A DNA stretch of 64,000 nt from assembly GCF_040939455.1 (NCBI RefSeq), contig NC_134116.1, positions 42,547,400-42,611,399 of the forward strand, given 5' to 3'. Shown here in pieces: positions 1-14,596 of the stretch. Origin of the DNA: Microcebus murinus. Taxonomy: Eukaryota > Chordata > Mammalia > Primates > Cheirogaleidae. The position numbers and the translations under genes are program-made. The notes under the pieces are model-generated. The model ran no database searches. It saw only the letters and a program-made list of their open reading frames with translations, and was not told where the DNA came from. Each line of letters opens with the position of its first letter. Position 1 is the first letter of the stretch.

Positions 1-301
1 ACAAATAATAGGTTGATTGAAGAAGCATGATAAGATTTCTATCACACTTGTCTAGGTAACCATGAATGTATATTGTTGCTAGTCTACTCATTATTTTTAA
101 TGATACTTGACAGCAAACAGGTACATTTGTATAGACATAAAAGGAGTAGATGGTGGGTTCATCTAGAATACCAGTTTTTCCAGAAAGGATGACAAATAAA
201 ACTAAAAGCCATGAGATTTTAAGGGATTTGTAAGACAATTTTTGTAGGAAAACTTTATTGGAAATCAAATTGTGTAGATAGCTAGCTTAGTCACTTCAAG
301 C

Positions 302-651
302 TGCTAGAGCAAAATACTGTAGATTGAGTGGTTTGTAACCAATAGAAATCTATTTCTCACACTCTGGAGGTTGGAATTCTAATATAACTGTGCCAGTGTG
401 GTTACATTTTGGGGGGAGCGCTCTTCTGGGTTGCAGACTGCAGACTTCTAGTTGTATCTTCACATTGTGGAAAGAGAGCTTGAGAGCTCACTGGGGTCTC
501 TTTGATAAAGGTACTAACCTCATTCAAGAGGTCTCAACCCTCACACCTTCATGATTTCATTACTTCCCAAAGGCCCCAAATAACATCACAGTAGAGATTA
601 AGTTTCAAAACAAGAATTTGGGGTGGGAGCACAAACACTGAGTCTATAACA
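302..651 (-). mobile_element. MaLR-type solo LTR (MLT1-like)
   Basis: On the minus strand it starts TGTTATAGACTCAGTG and includes the hallmark order: AATTCTTGTTTTGAAACTTAATC, GATGTTATTTGGGGCC, TTTGGGAAGTAATG, GAGGTTAGTACC, and the end GAAATAGATTTCTATTGGTTA. These are typical of ERVL-MaLR LTRs. No internal retroviral genes are attached. Confidence 0.8.
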
Positions 652-2724
652 ACAGGAAATCAATATAGCAGTGTATATTCAAACAAAGAGAAAATTAAGA
701 GTGCAGCAATTTGTTCACATCCTCATTTATAGCAGAAACCTAGAGAATCTCCACTCTGCTTTGATAGTATCCTCCTTTTACCATGGTAGTGTCTAAGTAT
801 AATTTATACTTATAGAATAGATACATGGCAAAAGTTATTTATGAGAAAATCATCAGGATAGTAAATCTGGTTGAATGGGGATTTGAAGAAGAGATATTTA
901 TACAGTCAGTCACAAAAGTCATGCTACAATAAGTTTGCTAAATTAGATACAAAACTTTTAATATCCTGTAGGGTGACAAAACTGAAAGCTTTGGAGTTAT
1001 ATTCTCTACCAAACATAAATCATTTTAATTTGTATTGGGAATAAGATAGACAAGTAAACATATAACATCACTGAGTCTAGGCTCTTATCAATAGGAAATA
1101 ATAAGTCAAAAAACAAGAGTGCCTTTCTTAGATAATTAAGTATTCCCTGAATGGATTTATTAGATAATGCTCCAGTGTGATATTTAAAAAACATTTAGTC
1201 CTTCCTCTATCCTTATATACGTTTGGATACTTAACAAAAGTAATGCAGATTATCTCTTAAAAATCACAGTTACAAATCTAAATTCTTAACAGAATTTTTC
1301 CTCTTCTTAATCCTGGATAGACACATGGGGACTAAAAATATTATGCTTTTACCTACTTAATAACCAATTATTATTTTCTGAGATTTTCAGATGTGGAAAT
1401 TATGACAGCAAGCAATGAAGTATCATAGATTCCTCTATCTTTGCAGGCTGCCATGAAGAAAAGGCTGAGGCTCAGCATGGAAACTTAACCCCAAACAACT
1501 CCATCTGTTCTCTAATTTCAAGCCGTTCAAATTTTGGCATTGTTTGTCTATCAGCATAATTCCTCAATGTTGTGAGATCCCAGCTTTTTTGTGTCTTTAT
1601 AAGGATTTATCAGTATCATCTTATTACTCAGGGAGTGGAGACCTCATTTCACTCTATAGTGTCCTTACTCATTCATGAGAAATGAAAGCAAGATAAACCA
1701 TTTCAGAAGCTGTTTGGTGTTGTCTCATATCTGAATTCAGTTTTCCACAGTTTTCTGATAATTCTGAAAAAAACATTTCAGTTTTCTAATAATACCTGAA
1801 ATGATTAACGGAAGTCGATATTTATATTTACGTATCCTACTCAAACTGTTAATTTAAAGTAGATTTTGTGTATAATATTTTGTCATACAAAAAACACTTT
1901 GGATTTAATGTGATAGTCTTTAAATTTATCTGTAAGAAATTTGACCAAAATCTCAGCAAAATTTTCTGTTATGTTAAAAAAAAATAACTTTAGAAGAGGT
2001 CAATGAGCCAAAATCTGAAGGAAAAAAAATGTGCCGTTAAGCCTGGACAGTTGCAGCTTTTCATAACACTCCAAAATAGTCATGCATTTTTAATGAATGT
2101 TTGTGAATCCATATTTCTAATTATTCATTAAAATTCATTGTTAGATGCTATGAATATGCTATGGCATGAATTTCCATGAATATGAAATGAAAATAAACGC
2201 ACATGATGTTAAATCTTCAGAAACATTTCCTCAATATGATACTGGAGTTCATAATTATAAATACTTTATAAAGTCCCGTATCTTTACTGGTAGTTGTAAT
2301 TCAAAATTAATTGCATATATTTGCACATTAATTGTCTGACCAAAATGCTAAAATTAATTACTAAAGTAAAAAAAAAAAAGAACAGGTGTTCTTTTATGTC
2401 AGAAATGATTATCCCATGAAGAGTTTTTGAGATGAACCATCAGTGTTTCACCTGTGAAATATTTTAAAAATACAACAACAATGACAACAGCAAAACACAT
2501 CCACACAACTTAGAATTTATGAATCCAACTCTTTAGAAATAAGGAGGATAAATGCATAAGTGTGTTTTTTTAAGATTCACAGATAACTTGCATGCAACTA
2601 AATATTCTTTTTTCTTTGGCATTTACAGCAATTTCTATTTTAAATTTCCTAGCATTTTTTATGAAGCTCTCAGAAAAGCAAAAACAACTAGCTCTTATTC
2701 AGGCACTTCTATAGGCACATGTTT
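652..2724. other. AT-rich intergenic DNA, nothing recognised
   Basis: Apparently unique sequence. I see no gene and no element I can name. Confidence 0.6.
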
Positions 2725-3640
2725 GCTTGTTCAGCAAATATTTATTAGAGCCTATTGTTCTAGGATCGATTATTCAACAGGGAGCCAGACAGACAAGGTA
2801 CGATTCTCATAGAGTTTCTATTCTGATAGGGGGAGAAGCAGCATATGCATACACAGTTACATTTATCCATACATAACATCTCAGCTGGTAAAAGTTATAA
2901 AGGCAAAAGAAACAGTGTAAAGAGATATAGAGTAGGAGAAACTAACATTTAACAAAAAATGATCAGAAAAGTCATCTGTAAAGAATTGACACTATGCTGA
3001 GATTTCAATTGAGAAATACATTGTGATTACTAGCAGATATATAGAGGGAAAACATTTCAACAAGGAGCACCAGGAGTGAAAGGCCCTGTATAGGAGTGGG
3101 CTTAGAATATTCATGGACCAGCAAGGTAACAAATGTCCATGGAAGAGACTCAACAAGGGAGAGAGTTGTATGGACCAAGTTCAGAGATGGGGTTGAAGGC
3201 CAAATTATGAAAGGAATACTTTTCCTCTTCTTTCTAGCCACCCCCCCTCCTCCTCTCTTCCTCCTCATCCTTCTTAAGGACAGGGGTCTCACTTTGTTGC
3301 CCCAGACTGGTCTCCATCGAACTCCTGGCCACAAGGGATCCTCCTATCTCAGCCTCCAAAAGAGCTGGAATTACAGGTATGAGCCACAGCATCTGTCCAA
3401 AAAGAATTATTTTAAGTGTAAAATGAGGACTCTTTGTTTTATGCTAAGGAGTATCATAACCTGAGTTATAATTTTAAAATAACACTCTGGCTTCTGTATA
3501 GAGAATAAGTTCTAAGCATGGACAGTAATGGAAGGAAGGATACTTGTTAGGCAGATATACTGGTGACTTAGACTAGAGTGATAGAAGTGGAAGTCATAAA
3601 AAGGTTTATGTTCTTATCATCTATCTTCTACAGACATCAA
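2725..3640 (-). mobile_element. L2 LINE remnant
   Basis: GTTCAGCAAATATTTATTAGAGCC, GGAGCCAGACAGACAAGG, and far downstream AATAACACTCTGGCTTCTGT and GACTTAGACTAGAGTGATAGAAG follow the antisense L2 3' region in order. It is interrupted by the Alu monomer at 3,275-3,398. Confidence 0.75.
3275..3398 (-). mobile_element. Free Alu monomer (FLAM/FRAM-type)
   Basis: GGTCTCACTTTGTTGCCCCAGACTGG ... CTCAGCCTCCAAAAGAGCTGGAATTACAGGTATGAGCCAC is a single antisense Alu arm lacking the second monomer. It lies inside an L2 remnant. A C/T-rich stretch precedes it. Confidence 0.82.
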
Positions 3641-6600
3641 GAGGTTGGCTGCCAACACTATTTGAAGTCACATTTTTAGTAAACCTAAATAATATTTGGA
3701 ATAAAGTTTTAAAAATACCTATATTTTTGAGGTTAAAATTATTTCAAATTTTATATGTATTCAACACAAATATTTTGATAAAGAGCTAAATATACAAAGA
3801 AGAAAAAACACCATGAATTCTAACATGTAGAGATTGCATTGTGTTGTTAACATTAGTGTCATTTTTTCTACACATATTTGTGTATTTTAATTGAAATGAT
3901 ACTATTTATGTAGCTTTGGAACCTGTTTTGACTAACTTATATTTTCACTGTTTTAGTATTGACATAACATTAAATAATTTTTTATAGTTTTTTTCAATGC
4001 TATATATGTCTAAATTTACTCAATCAAGTTATTTTTCAACCCAAATTCTTATAATGGTATTGAAAAGATAATCGACCGAATGCATAACCTGGAATGAGTG
4101 CTTTGAGTAATTTATAAATATTGGGATTCCCTAGATTTCTATCCCTAATCTGTTTCTTCCTTAGCTCTATATGTGTTCCTAGACATCCTCATTTAGTTGT
4201 ATAGTTTAATGTGCAGTTCAATATACATACATCCCCACTTTATATTCCAAGCTGCAAGTCTTCATATTCCCATATAAATTACATGTCAAGATTACTTACT
4301 GTGTTCCTGCATATGAGATACAGGACCTACATACACATTTTATAGAATACTAAAATTATCTTTCTCCTATCATTTCTCCTAAATAGAATTTTCTACTAAA
4401 TTTTCTACTTCAATTGATGGCAGTCATTAATTTAAACCAGAGAACTTCCATACCTTTCATATACTTCTCTTTCTCTCACTTCACTTTTATGATGTTATTT
4501 CCATGGGTGATGCATAAAGACCTCCCTAAACTGCCCTCATCTCACCATCTATAAATATGCTGATAACTCCTTAACCTCTGTTCTTTTCATCTTTCACTTA
4601 GACTCTTGAACTAATTTTACATTTTCTCTCTGTGTCTTCATCTTTATTTTCCCATAAGCCAATTATGGTGATTATTTTACTTCAGTACTTTTATCCTTCA
4701 ATTATTTCTTACTATCTTTACAATAATTTTAAATTGCTTTGATTATCTACATCCAGACTAGACTCAAGTCTTCCAACTCTTCCAAAAACACTGCATCCTG
4801 CAAACTAATTTGCAGTTTTCAAATATGTTATGTTGTTTAAAACTTTCTCTTTTCCATATGCTCTTTTCCCTTTGTCTACTTGACAAACTTTTTTCAATCA
4901 ATTGAAGTTCCTAGGCTCAAAACAAAGAGACCCAATTTAACTGAATCTATTTACTCTGTTTGGGGCTTCACCTCCTCTGTGACCAATACCTCTTCTCCAA
5001 CCAGACACAGTTAATCAATAACTCCTTTGCAATATATCTGAACATTATATGTAGTTTAAATACTATATCCTTTTATACTGTGCACATTGACTTAGCATAT
5101 AACTCATTCTCTTCTTAGACTAGCTTTTTGAGCTAAAGAACTATGGATTGTTTACTTTTGTAAATCTAGTGCCTTACATAGTTCCTGCCATAAGTAAAAA
5201 TGAATATTCTTTGTAATTCAATTCCAGCAATAGATGAATGATAGCTACAAATAACATCAACAACTATTTAAAGATTTCTTCTTAAATTAGTGGACAATTT
5301 CTTAACCCTAAACTCTTATTTGATCCTGCTCTAGAACATCTACTATTGTCATATGCTTTTGGGTCAAAAATTGGTTCCCTGACATGTCTCAGGATAGTTT
5401 TCTTCTCATGTGATTTGACCAATAACCTCCTTTTGTACTATCTAAGAGACTCCCCAATATTTGCAGTTGCTTAAAGTTCACACGTTAAAATGCAGAAATA
5501 TCATCAACCACATTTCTTCAGTACTGACTATTATTGTTTTCTAATTCACTCCTGCTCATATAAATGGATAATTCAAAAATTTAGATATGCATTTTATATC
5601 CAATGCATGCTCTAGAAAATTATCTGTGCAACTGCTTTCACTGGTGAGCAGTCGGTATAAAAAAGACTGACCTCTAGATAGAATAATGTCTTTAAATGAT
5701 ATCCTCTGGTACAGAAAAAAGTTAATTATTTTCTAAACAATGAAAGAAAAATGAAGTGCCCTACTCTAACCTAACTCTCACCTCACTGAAGCCTGCCAGT
5801 TCCTACTAACTAACCAATTTGCAGGTATTCCATATCAGTTGAGATCCAGACAGGAAATCAGAAACCATATGAATTATTTTAACTGGAACATTAATATAAG
5901 AAATTAAACTATAATTGGAGGACAGAAAGGCAGAGGGACAAACAGAAGCATAACAGAAGTAATATTTCCAGGAAGCAGCTACTGCCTCTAGAGTTTTGTG
6001 ATGAAAGGGCAGAGATTGAGGTCTATTAGTGCCCAGAAGCTTAGAGGAGGGCTTAGATTTCTGAAGATAGGACATTGCCCACCTGGGGCTGGTATCTCAG
6101 AAATTTGAAGCAGGACTTCTTCAAATCCGGAACTCTGACATATGAGAATGGGGCACTAACCATCTGGTGTTAGTGTCTCTGAAGGCGGCCATGAAGCTGG
6201 TTCCAAGAGAGTTGAAATCATTAGAAACTAGACCAGCTGCTTTTGGCATAGTAAAGATTAGGCTTAAGATGAGGCTGAGAGTAACAGTTAGTAAATAGGA
6301 AGGAATAAGTCCCTTTTCTTTCATCCGTTTCCAATTTCCCTCTAGTGAGACCTATATTGGCAAAAATTCAACAGTGAATGATAATCCAAAGGAGAAACAT
6401 GGTTTGCAAAATCCCAGCCCCAATACAATAAAGTGTAGGATGGAAGTGGGGGTGTGGAGCAGACAGGAAGAAGCTTAATAACCAACACACAAAGCTTTCA
6501 GACTGCTGCCATTGATTGAAACCTTGATGTGCATATCAAGTCACAGTTAAACTAAAGGGATCCATGAAACAGGCTGTCCAAACAAAGGGTTCATTATGCT

Positions 6601-6959
6601 ATGTGAACAATATCTGGACTGCTGTCAGTCTACAGGTAACTGGTATGACTGAATCATATTCCTGGTCAATGATTTGTCACTCACAGAAGCAAAGTCAAAT
6701 TCTTTGGAATACTTTCACTATTGAGGATTCAATAATTTTATCTATTTTTCCCCTCTAGCAAAGAGATAAAATCAGCCTAAATGTTTCATAGAATGCTTTA
6801 TTTGACTGAACCAATTATGAAGTAATTATTCCAATGATGATATTCATCAGCATATTCTTCTATATGTGAACGAATACCTCATTCATTTGAATTTCATTAT
6901 TTAAATGATTACATTGTTGCACTAGCATAAAAGCTACAATTGCACTCCTTGCAATTGGC
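3641..6959. other. AT-rich intergenic DNA
   Basis: Apart from the probable L2 piece at 4,930-5,225 I can name nothing. The block 5,760-6,500 is less AT-rich and may be an old dispersed repeat that I could not classify. Confidence 0.5.
4930..5225 (+). mobile_element. Probable L2 LINE 3' fragment
   Basis: GAGCTAAAGAACTATGGATTG ... AAATCTAGTGCCTTACATAGTTCCTGCC resembles the L2 3' end. It is heavily decayed. Confidence 0.45.
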
Positions 6960-7035
6960 CTGCCCCCAATATCCAGCACAGTGCCAATCATGTAATGGTC
7001 CCTCAATATATTTTTGTTAAATACATGAATGCCAT
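6960..7035 (+). mobile_element. Short L2 3'-end fragment
   Basis: CCAATATCCAGCACAGTGCC ... AATGGTCCCTCAATATATTTTTGTTAAATACATGAATG matches the end of L2 (CAGTGCC...CTCAATAAATATTTGTTGAATGAATG pattern). Confidence 0.5.
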
Positions 7036-7439
7036 TTATTCCTTACAATCTCACCTTGAGAGACATATTTTATAATTTTATTAGCTAGAACAGCATTTTT
7101 TACAAAACACCAATGACTTGAAAATGTTAAACTTATTTCCAAAGTTTCTAGCTCTCATGTAAAAACTTATGCATAGTGAGAATCTTCCTTCAAAAGATAG
7201 AAGAGAATTTTCTTAATGTCTACTTATACAATTTGAATTCAATATGTATGTGTAATTTAATGTTGATTAAAAAGCCTTAGTACTTTTAAGTTTCTGTATT
7301 TTCATTAAGAGGAATGAAAGCTAAAGGCTGATTAATTTCTTTCAATCACTCACTGTTTCTCTCATTAAAATACAATTAAAATGTGTAATAAATCACAATC
7401 CTCACTGCAGTCATACGGAGTACAATGCATTAATGATCT

Positions 7440-7720
7440 AAATACTATTTAAAAGTATCTATTTTAAATATAACAGTGCAAATGGAAACATATACATATA
7501 TGCATATAAATACATATTCACACATATTCATATTAGCTTTGAAAAATATCTATTTATATAAAATATTTTATAATTATTCATATTTATAAAATATTTCAAA
7601 TAAACTAATTTCTATATCATATCTTATATGCTATTATATATTGGCTATTAGTACTTTATATTTTATATTATATAAATCATATATCTCTATATAAAATCTA
7701 TCTGATGTATTAATATTGTA
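7440..7720. repeat. AT-rich low-complexity block
   Basis: Dense TATATA/ATATTT words (for example ATATACATATATGCATATAAATAC and TTATATTTTATATTATATAAATC) with almost no G or C. No gene or element is recognised. Confidence 0.7.
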
Positions 7721-8114
7721 ACCAATATTTATTAAGGGGTAACCATATTCTATCCATTATATAATACATAGAAAACTTGAAGGAAAATAAGACAGTATTT
7801 ATTCTCAAGGAATTTGCTGTCTTTTATTTATTTTTTCTAAAGTTATTCACTTCTCATCCTTTTGTAGCAGGTTACAATTAAATTGTGATATAACGGTGAT
7901 GTTAATAACAATAAATATTTAAAGCAGTAACAGGAATAATAAAACCTTGAATTTTCATAGGACTGTATACTTCTTAAAATGCTTTTGCATACATTTCTTA
8001 TTTCTTATTTTGATCTATGTATTAGTGCTAAGATGTAGAATAGTTGTATATAATCTCTATTTTACATAAAAGAAATATAAAGTCAGTGATAGGTCATAAA
8101 TAATAACATTGATA

Positions 8115-8670
8115 TACAGTCATACTCCATATGACAATGTTTCAGTCAATGAGTGACTACATATGTGATAGTGATTCTATAAGATTATGAAAAATATCTA
8201 TTGCCTAATTATGTTGTAGCCATGGAAACATCTTAGTGCAATGCATTACTGGCATGTTTGAGGTAATGCTGGTATAAACAAACCTACTATGCTGCCAGTC
8301 ATATAAAACTGCACCAGTCCCGTCCTAGGCTTTCACATTCACTCACTACTCACTCTGATTCACCTAGAGCAACTTCCAATCCTGCAAGATCCATTCACAA
8401 GTGTTCTATATAGCTGTACCACTTTTAATCTTTCATGCCATATTTTTATTGCACTTTTTCCATGTTTAGATATACAAACACTTACCATTATGTTACAACT
8501 GCCTATGGTACTCAGTACGGTAACATGCCATGCAGGTTTGTAGCCTAGGAGCAATAGACTATACCACATAGGTTTGTGTAAGTACATTCTATCATGTTCA
8601 CACAAAGATGAAATCACCTAATGATACATTTATCAGCCAGCATCCCCATCATTTAGCTACTATGACTATA
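8115..8670 (-). mobile_element. Tigger1/MER2-type DNA transposon remnant
   Basis: Both ends carry the same inverted motif: TACAGTCATACTCC at the left and TATGACTATA at the right. On the minus strand the inside reads GTACTTACACAAACCTA, ATTGCTCCTAGGCTACAAACC and GGTAAGTGTTTGTATATCTA, the signature of the non-autonomous Tigger/MER2 group. It has no transposase gene. Confidence 0.82.
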
Positions 8671-9204
8671 CCATAATAATTTTATAAATAATTGAATTTA
8701 AAAGGTCAGTTTCAAAATTTTTCTCCTCTCTAAAATTATACTATTTTTTCACATGCTGCTCTAAAAAAACCCCTGTAATTTTCTAGAATTTGAAACAAAA
8801 GCTTGGTTTTCTGGTTACCCTTGAGATGGTAAGGTTGTCTAAAGTTTCAAAACATAAAAGACAAAGTCAAACTTTGGTTATTCTTGTACATTCCTTCAGG
8901 ATCTAATTTGTGTGTTTACTTTTGTGATTTCTTACTCCCAAAGCAGACTGCATTGCCTTCCCATCTTTGCTTCACCAACACAATTATTAATACTACCTTA
9001 GAAAATGTATTCCATATAAACACTTCCCAGATCTTCTCAGACATATGAGGAAGTTATTTTATTTGGATAGTAAAGTAATAAAGACCCTGAAATGTTTAAT
9101 ATTTTGAAGACACCTAGGTTATACTTGTCCACATAAACTCATTTGTATTTTAGGAATTTAGGATGGCATTCCCTTACTGTGAATGTTCTTATTAAAGGAT
9201 AAAT

Positions 9205-10303
9205 AAGAAAAACAAAAGTTTTTCTCAAAGCAATCACAGCCACAATAAAAATAAATATATGGGACCTGATCAAATTAAAAAGTTTCTGCACAGCCAAAGA
9301 AACTATCATTAGAGTGAGTGAAAACCTACAGAATGGGAGAAAATATTTGCATTCTACACATCCAATAAAGGGCTGATGACAAGAATCTACATAGAACTTA
9401 AAAAAATTAACAAGAAAAAAAATCACACAACCCCTTCAATAAATGGGCAAAGGACATGAACAGAAAGTTTTCAAAAGAAGAGAGAATAATGGCCAGCAAA
9501 CATAAAAAAGTGCTCAATATCTCTAATCATTAGAGAAATGAAAATCAAAACCACAATGAAATATCACCTAACTCCAGTGAGAATGGCCTTTATCAAAATT
9601 CTCAAAATAACAAATACTGGTGTGGACATGGAGAGACTGGAACACTCTTACACTGTGGGTGGGGCTGCAAATTAGTACAACTCCTGTGGAAAATAATTTG
9701 GAGATAGTTCAAAGAGCTAAAAATAGAAATACCATTTGATTCAGCAATCCTACTACTAGGCATTCTATATAAAAGACATTTGATACTAAAGACATCTTCA
9801 CTTAAATGTTTATGACAGCATGATTCACAATTGCAAAGATGTGGAAACAACCCAAGTGCCCATCAATACATGAGTGGATTAATAAAATGTAGTATATGTA
9901 TAACAGGGAGATCTACTCAGCCACAAAAAACATCGATGATCTAGCATCTCTTTTATTATCCTGGATAGAGCTAGAGCCCATTCTAAGTGAAGTACCAAAT
10001 GGAAAAACAAGCACCACGTGTAGTCACCATCAAATTGGTATTAACTGATCAACATTTACATGCATATATAGTAGTAATATTCACTGGGCATTGGGTAGGT
10101 GGTAGAGGGAGGGGGAAAGCATATACCCACATGTAATGAGTGCAGTGCACACTGTCTGGGGGATGGACACACTTGAAACTCTGACTTGGGTGGGGCAAAG
10201 GTAATATATGTAACCTAAACATTTGTTGCCCCATAATGTGCTAAAATAAAAAAAATTTAAAAAATGAAAAATAAATTAAAAAATAAAAATAAATAAAGAG
10301 ATG
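9205..10303 (+). mobile_element. 5'-truncated L1, ORF2 3' end plus 3' UTR
   Basis: It starts within late ORF2 (CAAAGCAATCACAGCCAC, then GACCTGATCAAATTAAAAAG). It runs through the C-terminal Cys-rich domain region and the 3' UTR with the G-rich stretch (GGTAGAGGGAGGGGG), and ends in an A/T-rich tail at 10,243-10,303. The ORF2 frame is broken by stops and indels. No clear target-site duplication was found. Confidence 0.93.
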
Positions 10304-11194
10304 TAAAATAGGCTGAACTATAGTATTATCTAGTAGTGAAGAAATTCTAATTATGTGTCAATAGAATGAATCATTAGTTGCCTACCAAGGATAAAGCATA
10401 ACACTAGAATAAATAGAAATTTCCTCATTGACGGAAAATTCAATAATGAAGAATTGTATTTTTGTTTATCATATTCATGGTTTACTTCCAAATATATTTT
10501 TGAAGGCTAAAAGCTGTGTTAAATGTAAAAAGATTTAAGTATACTAGAGACTTACAAAAGTCACTGGAATTAACAGGATACTAGATACCAGGATACAGAG
10601 GTAAGAACAAAATTATTATAGTTGTTATTGGACAGAACTGACAGGTTGTTCAAAGCAGAGACTGCTTTATTAACACTGTGCTCTCTAAAACTCAAACCTA
10701 GAAAAGAAAAAGTAAGAAATAAGAGAAAAAAAGATTTAAGGTAAATACATGAATATAAATAGGTTTAATTATGATTATTTGACTGACATTCATTTGACTT
10801 TTAAATTCTAGAAATTTAGCTTTATGATTTATCTTTATACAATAAAATAATAGCATTATATTTTACATATCATTTTGTTCTTGATTTTCTTACTGAAAAA
10901 TCTGATTTCATTCAACAATTTTTTGACTGTTTACTATAGTGCAACATTAGATAGTATAACACGGCTTTTATAGGTAAACACATAAAAGCACACGAGCTTG
11001 TAATATTTTATAATAAAATGCTATCCAAATATTAGATTAATAAATATGGAATGCCCGATTTCCTTAAGCATTATGTTTGACACTTGATATCGCTGACATT
11101 TTACTTTTGCATTGCTTATTTTATTTATTTATTTGTGAAGGTATATCCTCATTGTTTCAATTGCATGTTTTAGCCTGTGATTATTTTTCACTTG
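10304..11194. other. AT-rich intergenic DNA
   Basis: No gene. A weak L2-like phrase (TCATTCAACAATTTTTTGACTG) occurs near 10,908. Confidence 0.5.
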
Positions 11195-11730
11195 TTTTTT
11201 TTTTAGAGGAACATTTGTGAAACCATGGATAAGTCAAAAATTCATACTATATTTTAATATGACTTCCATTGTGGAACAAATGCTGTGCAGACAGTTTGAA
11301 ATATCAACGAAGTGCATGGGGAGGATGTGGCTACTGAAACCACAGTACGTTGATAGTTCAAGAAGTTCCATTCCGGTCATTTTAATCTTGGGCATGAGCC
11401 ATGTGGGCTACTTGAGACCAAGGTGGATAATGATGAACTAAAGGCTGTAGTAGAACCAAATCCATCTCAACTTACACGTGAATTAGCCCCAAAGGTTGAT
11501 GTTACTATGCTAACAATATTGGACCATTTGAAACAAATCAGCAAGGTAAAGAAGCTGGATAGATGGGTCCTGCATAAATTAAACCAGCATCAGAAGAGAA
11601 AACATCATAAAGCTTCCCTTTCTTTTCTGTCAAGACATAAAGACAAACCATTTCTACACCATAGAAAAGTGGATTCTTTTTGACAATCGCAAGCATTCAA
11701 CACAATGGTTGGGTAAAGATGAAAGTGCCG

Positions 11731-12062
<332 letters not shown>

Positions 12063-12310
12063 AAAGATGGAAGTGCCGAAACACTGTCCATAACCGAATA
12101 TTCATCAACAAAAGCTAATGGTGTCTGTTTAGTGGTCCAGCGCTGGTATTATCCATTACAGCTTCAGAAAACCTGGCCAGTCAATTACAGTGGATTTCTA
12201 TTGCCACCAGTTGGATAAATTGATGAGGATGCTTGTGATTAAGCAGCTGAGCTTAATAGAGACAAGCCAATCCTCTTGTAAGACAATGCTGAACCATTTG
12301 GCTCAATGCT

Positions 12311-12384
12311 GAACCAAACCAAAGAATGTTGAAGACCACAGAAATACAAATTTGGAGCTAATTTGATAGTCTGGTATGTATGTC
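12311..12384 (+). repeat. Source copy of a 74-bp dispersed duplication (within HSMAR2)
   Basis: This internal piece of the mariner copy recurs at 14,597-14,670 with 4 mismatches in 74 bases and no gaps. Just upstream, the words CAATGCTGAACCA occur twice (12,282-12,318), a small internal tandem duplication within the transposase relic. Confidence 0.85.
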
Positions 12385-12854
12385 ACACAAATAATGCTGC
12401 TCAAACTACAGAAGGTGGACTTGGAAATTCTCTGGACTCTACCATAGTCACCAGACCTTTCATCAACTGACTACCACTTCATCCAGGGTTTGGACCACTT
12501 CATGCAAGGAAAAATAGTCAATTCTCAACAAGCTGTGGAAAATGCCTTTCACGATTTCATTGCCCCTCACTCTACAGGCTTCTTTCCTGCTGGTATAAGC
12601 AAGCTACCATTAAGATGGCAAAAGAATGTCGATAGTTTATGCACATACTTTGATTATTTGTACTGTTTCTTCTTTGAGATATAATAAACTAAACCTTTGA
12701 TTCGAAATGGACATTTCATATTTAATGACCTAATATGAATATGACAAAATGCATGGAAATTTATAATCAAAGTCAAATATTTCAAATTGTATTTGTACTC
12801 ATTTTCTCTTTTTACACATCTAAGGCTTGAGATCTTGAGAGCAGTCCTTTAACA

Positions 12855-13180
12855 CCAGGAGTTGATGAAATATGGATCATGAGATAAATTTGGCTCTCTG
12901 TCTATTGTTCAGTCTTCACCAGAGACTATTATTTACATTTTTCAATGATTGGGGAAAAATTAAAAGATATGGCATGATATCTGAAAAGTATATGAAATTC
13001 AAAAGTCATTCCCCATAAATAAACTTTTATTAAAACATAACCATGCTCATTTGTTTATGTATTATCTATAGCTTCTTTCATGCTACATCAGCAGAATTGA
13101 GTATTGAGACAGAATATAAGGCCCACAATATTGAAACTACTGCTGACCCTTTACAGAAAAGGTTCACTGACTTATGTTTT
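12855..13180 (+). mobile_element. hAT-Charlie-type DNA transposon remnant
   Basis: ATAAATAAACTTTTATTAAAACATAACCATGC, TTTGTTTATGTATTATCTATAGCTTC, AATATAAGGCCCACAATATTGAAACTACTG and CCCTTTACAGAAAAGGTT follow a common mammalian hAT-Charlie MITE. The exact subfamily is not certain. Confidence 0.7.
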
Positions 13181-14596
13181 AGCACATAGTGGACTAGGGA
13201 AAAGATAGCATTGACATCTAGGCATATGGTTTTGAAAGTGATTCATAGAAGCAGCTGAAAAACTAAAATATTTTTAGTGTCCTATTACATATTTCTGTTC
13301 TTTTACCTTAAATAAATGTGAAAAAAGCCTATATTGAGGCTTTTCCCTGTGGGTTTACACACAATCTTCCATTTAGAAAATCTGGCAATATCATACACAT
13401 TAACTGTTTTACTGAATTAATACATCTGGGATGAATGCACATTTTGCATGTTGAATGGGATTCTCATAGCTCAAATAATTTTGCAAGCTTATTTCATGAA
13501 TGTACTAATTGAAAAATTTAAATCATGGACAGTTTGCACCCATAGTCTATTTTGTTGATATAATGAAAATATATTTCTTGTCTTCCCAGTAGGCTTTCTT
13601 TAAGGATTCATACTTCCTTTATTCTATGCAGATGATCAGTGATTATGTTAGGCAAATTAGAGTCAGGGAATTGTGTGTTGTCATGCAGAAAAAAAATTTT
13701 TTTTTCCTTTCTAGGATCTTGACTTCTGAGAAAAATATATAGTGTTCCATGTGCCGATATACCCTACTTATGTGTTCAGCTGCACTCAGTAGGAGAGAAT
13801 AAGCCCCACATTCAGGGCTGAAAGTAAGAAAACAAAGGATGAGAGGTCTAAGATAATTCTTTAAATCCCCATTACGAGAAGCTCCTGAAACAAGCAAATC
13901 ACTGGATATCTTAGATATATGAGGGCATTTAATCATTTGTCTTTTTTTTCTTAAAATAATCTCATTGTAATTTGAGTTTTGATTTGTGTAAACAATATAT
14001 TCTTGCTGAGTCAGAGTCTAGATTTGTATTTACTCTTTCAGGGTTTTTTCTCTTTCACATTTTCTGAATATAAAAAAAAATGCTCTTTGAAGTATTTTTA
14101 AACAGAAAAAGCTCCTCCTATCAATTTGTCAAAACTGTTTCCTGAGACACAGTATCCTATTTTAATAACGAATGTAGTTCACATAATGGATTTCCTTTAG
14201 TTTGATCATCCCCATTTATTTATGATATAGTAAAATATATATTTGAATCAGTTTCTGATTTTTTCCAATGTTCTTATGAGACTATAATCAGAAAATCAAT
14301 TTGAAAACATTTAGAAAGTTAGACCCATTCATGGGTTGCATTAGTTTTTCATTGGTTTGTAAAAGCAACAATTCTTTTGTCTCTACTTTATTATTTATGT
14401 CTATTGTGCCATGTCCTAATTTGAAAGTGTATTTCAAGACTATGTTACATTTATTGGCAATTAGAAAAGATGTAACACATAAAAGGCTTCATAATAATAT
14501 GTCAGCGATCTGATTTCCTAACTTCTAATAGTCCTGATTGATATGTATTTGTACTTTATATAGCTCAAAATAAATACATAGAGATAGCTTGTTAGT

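Noticed and set aside
6121..6324. Small open frames at 5.8-6.8 kb
   Set aside because: No similarity, no splice or promoter context; likely chance in a possible old repeat.
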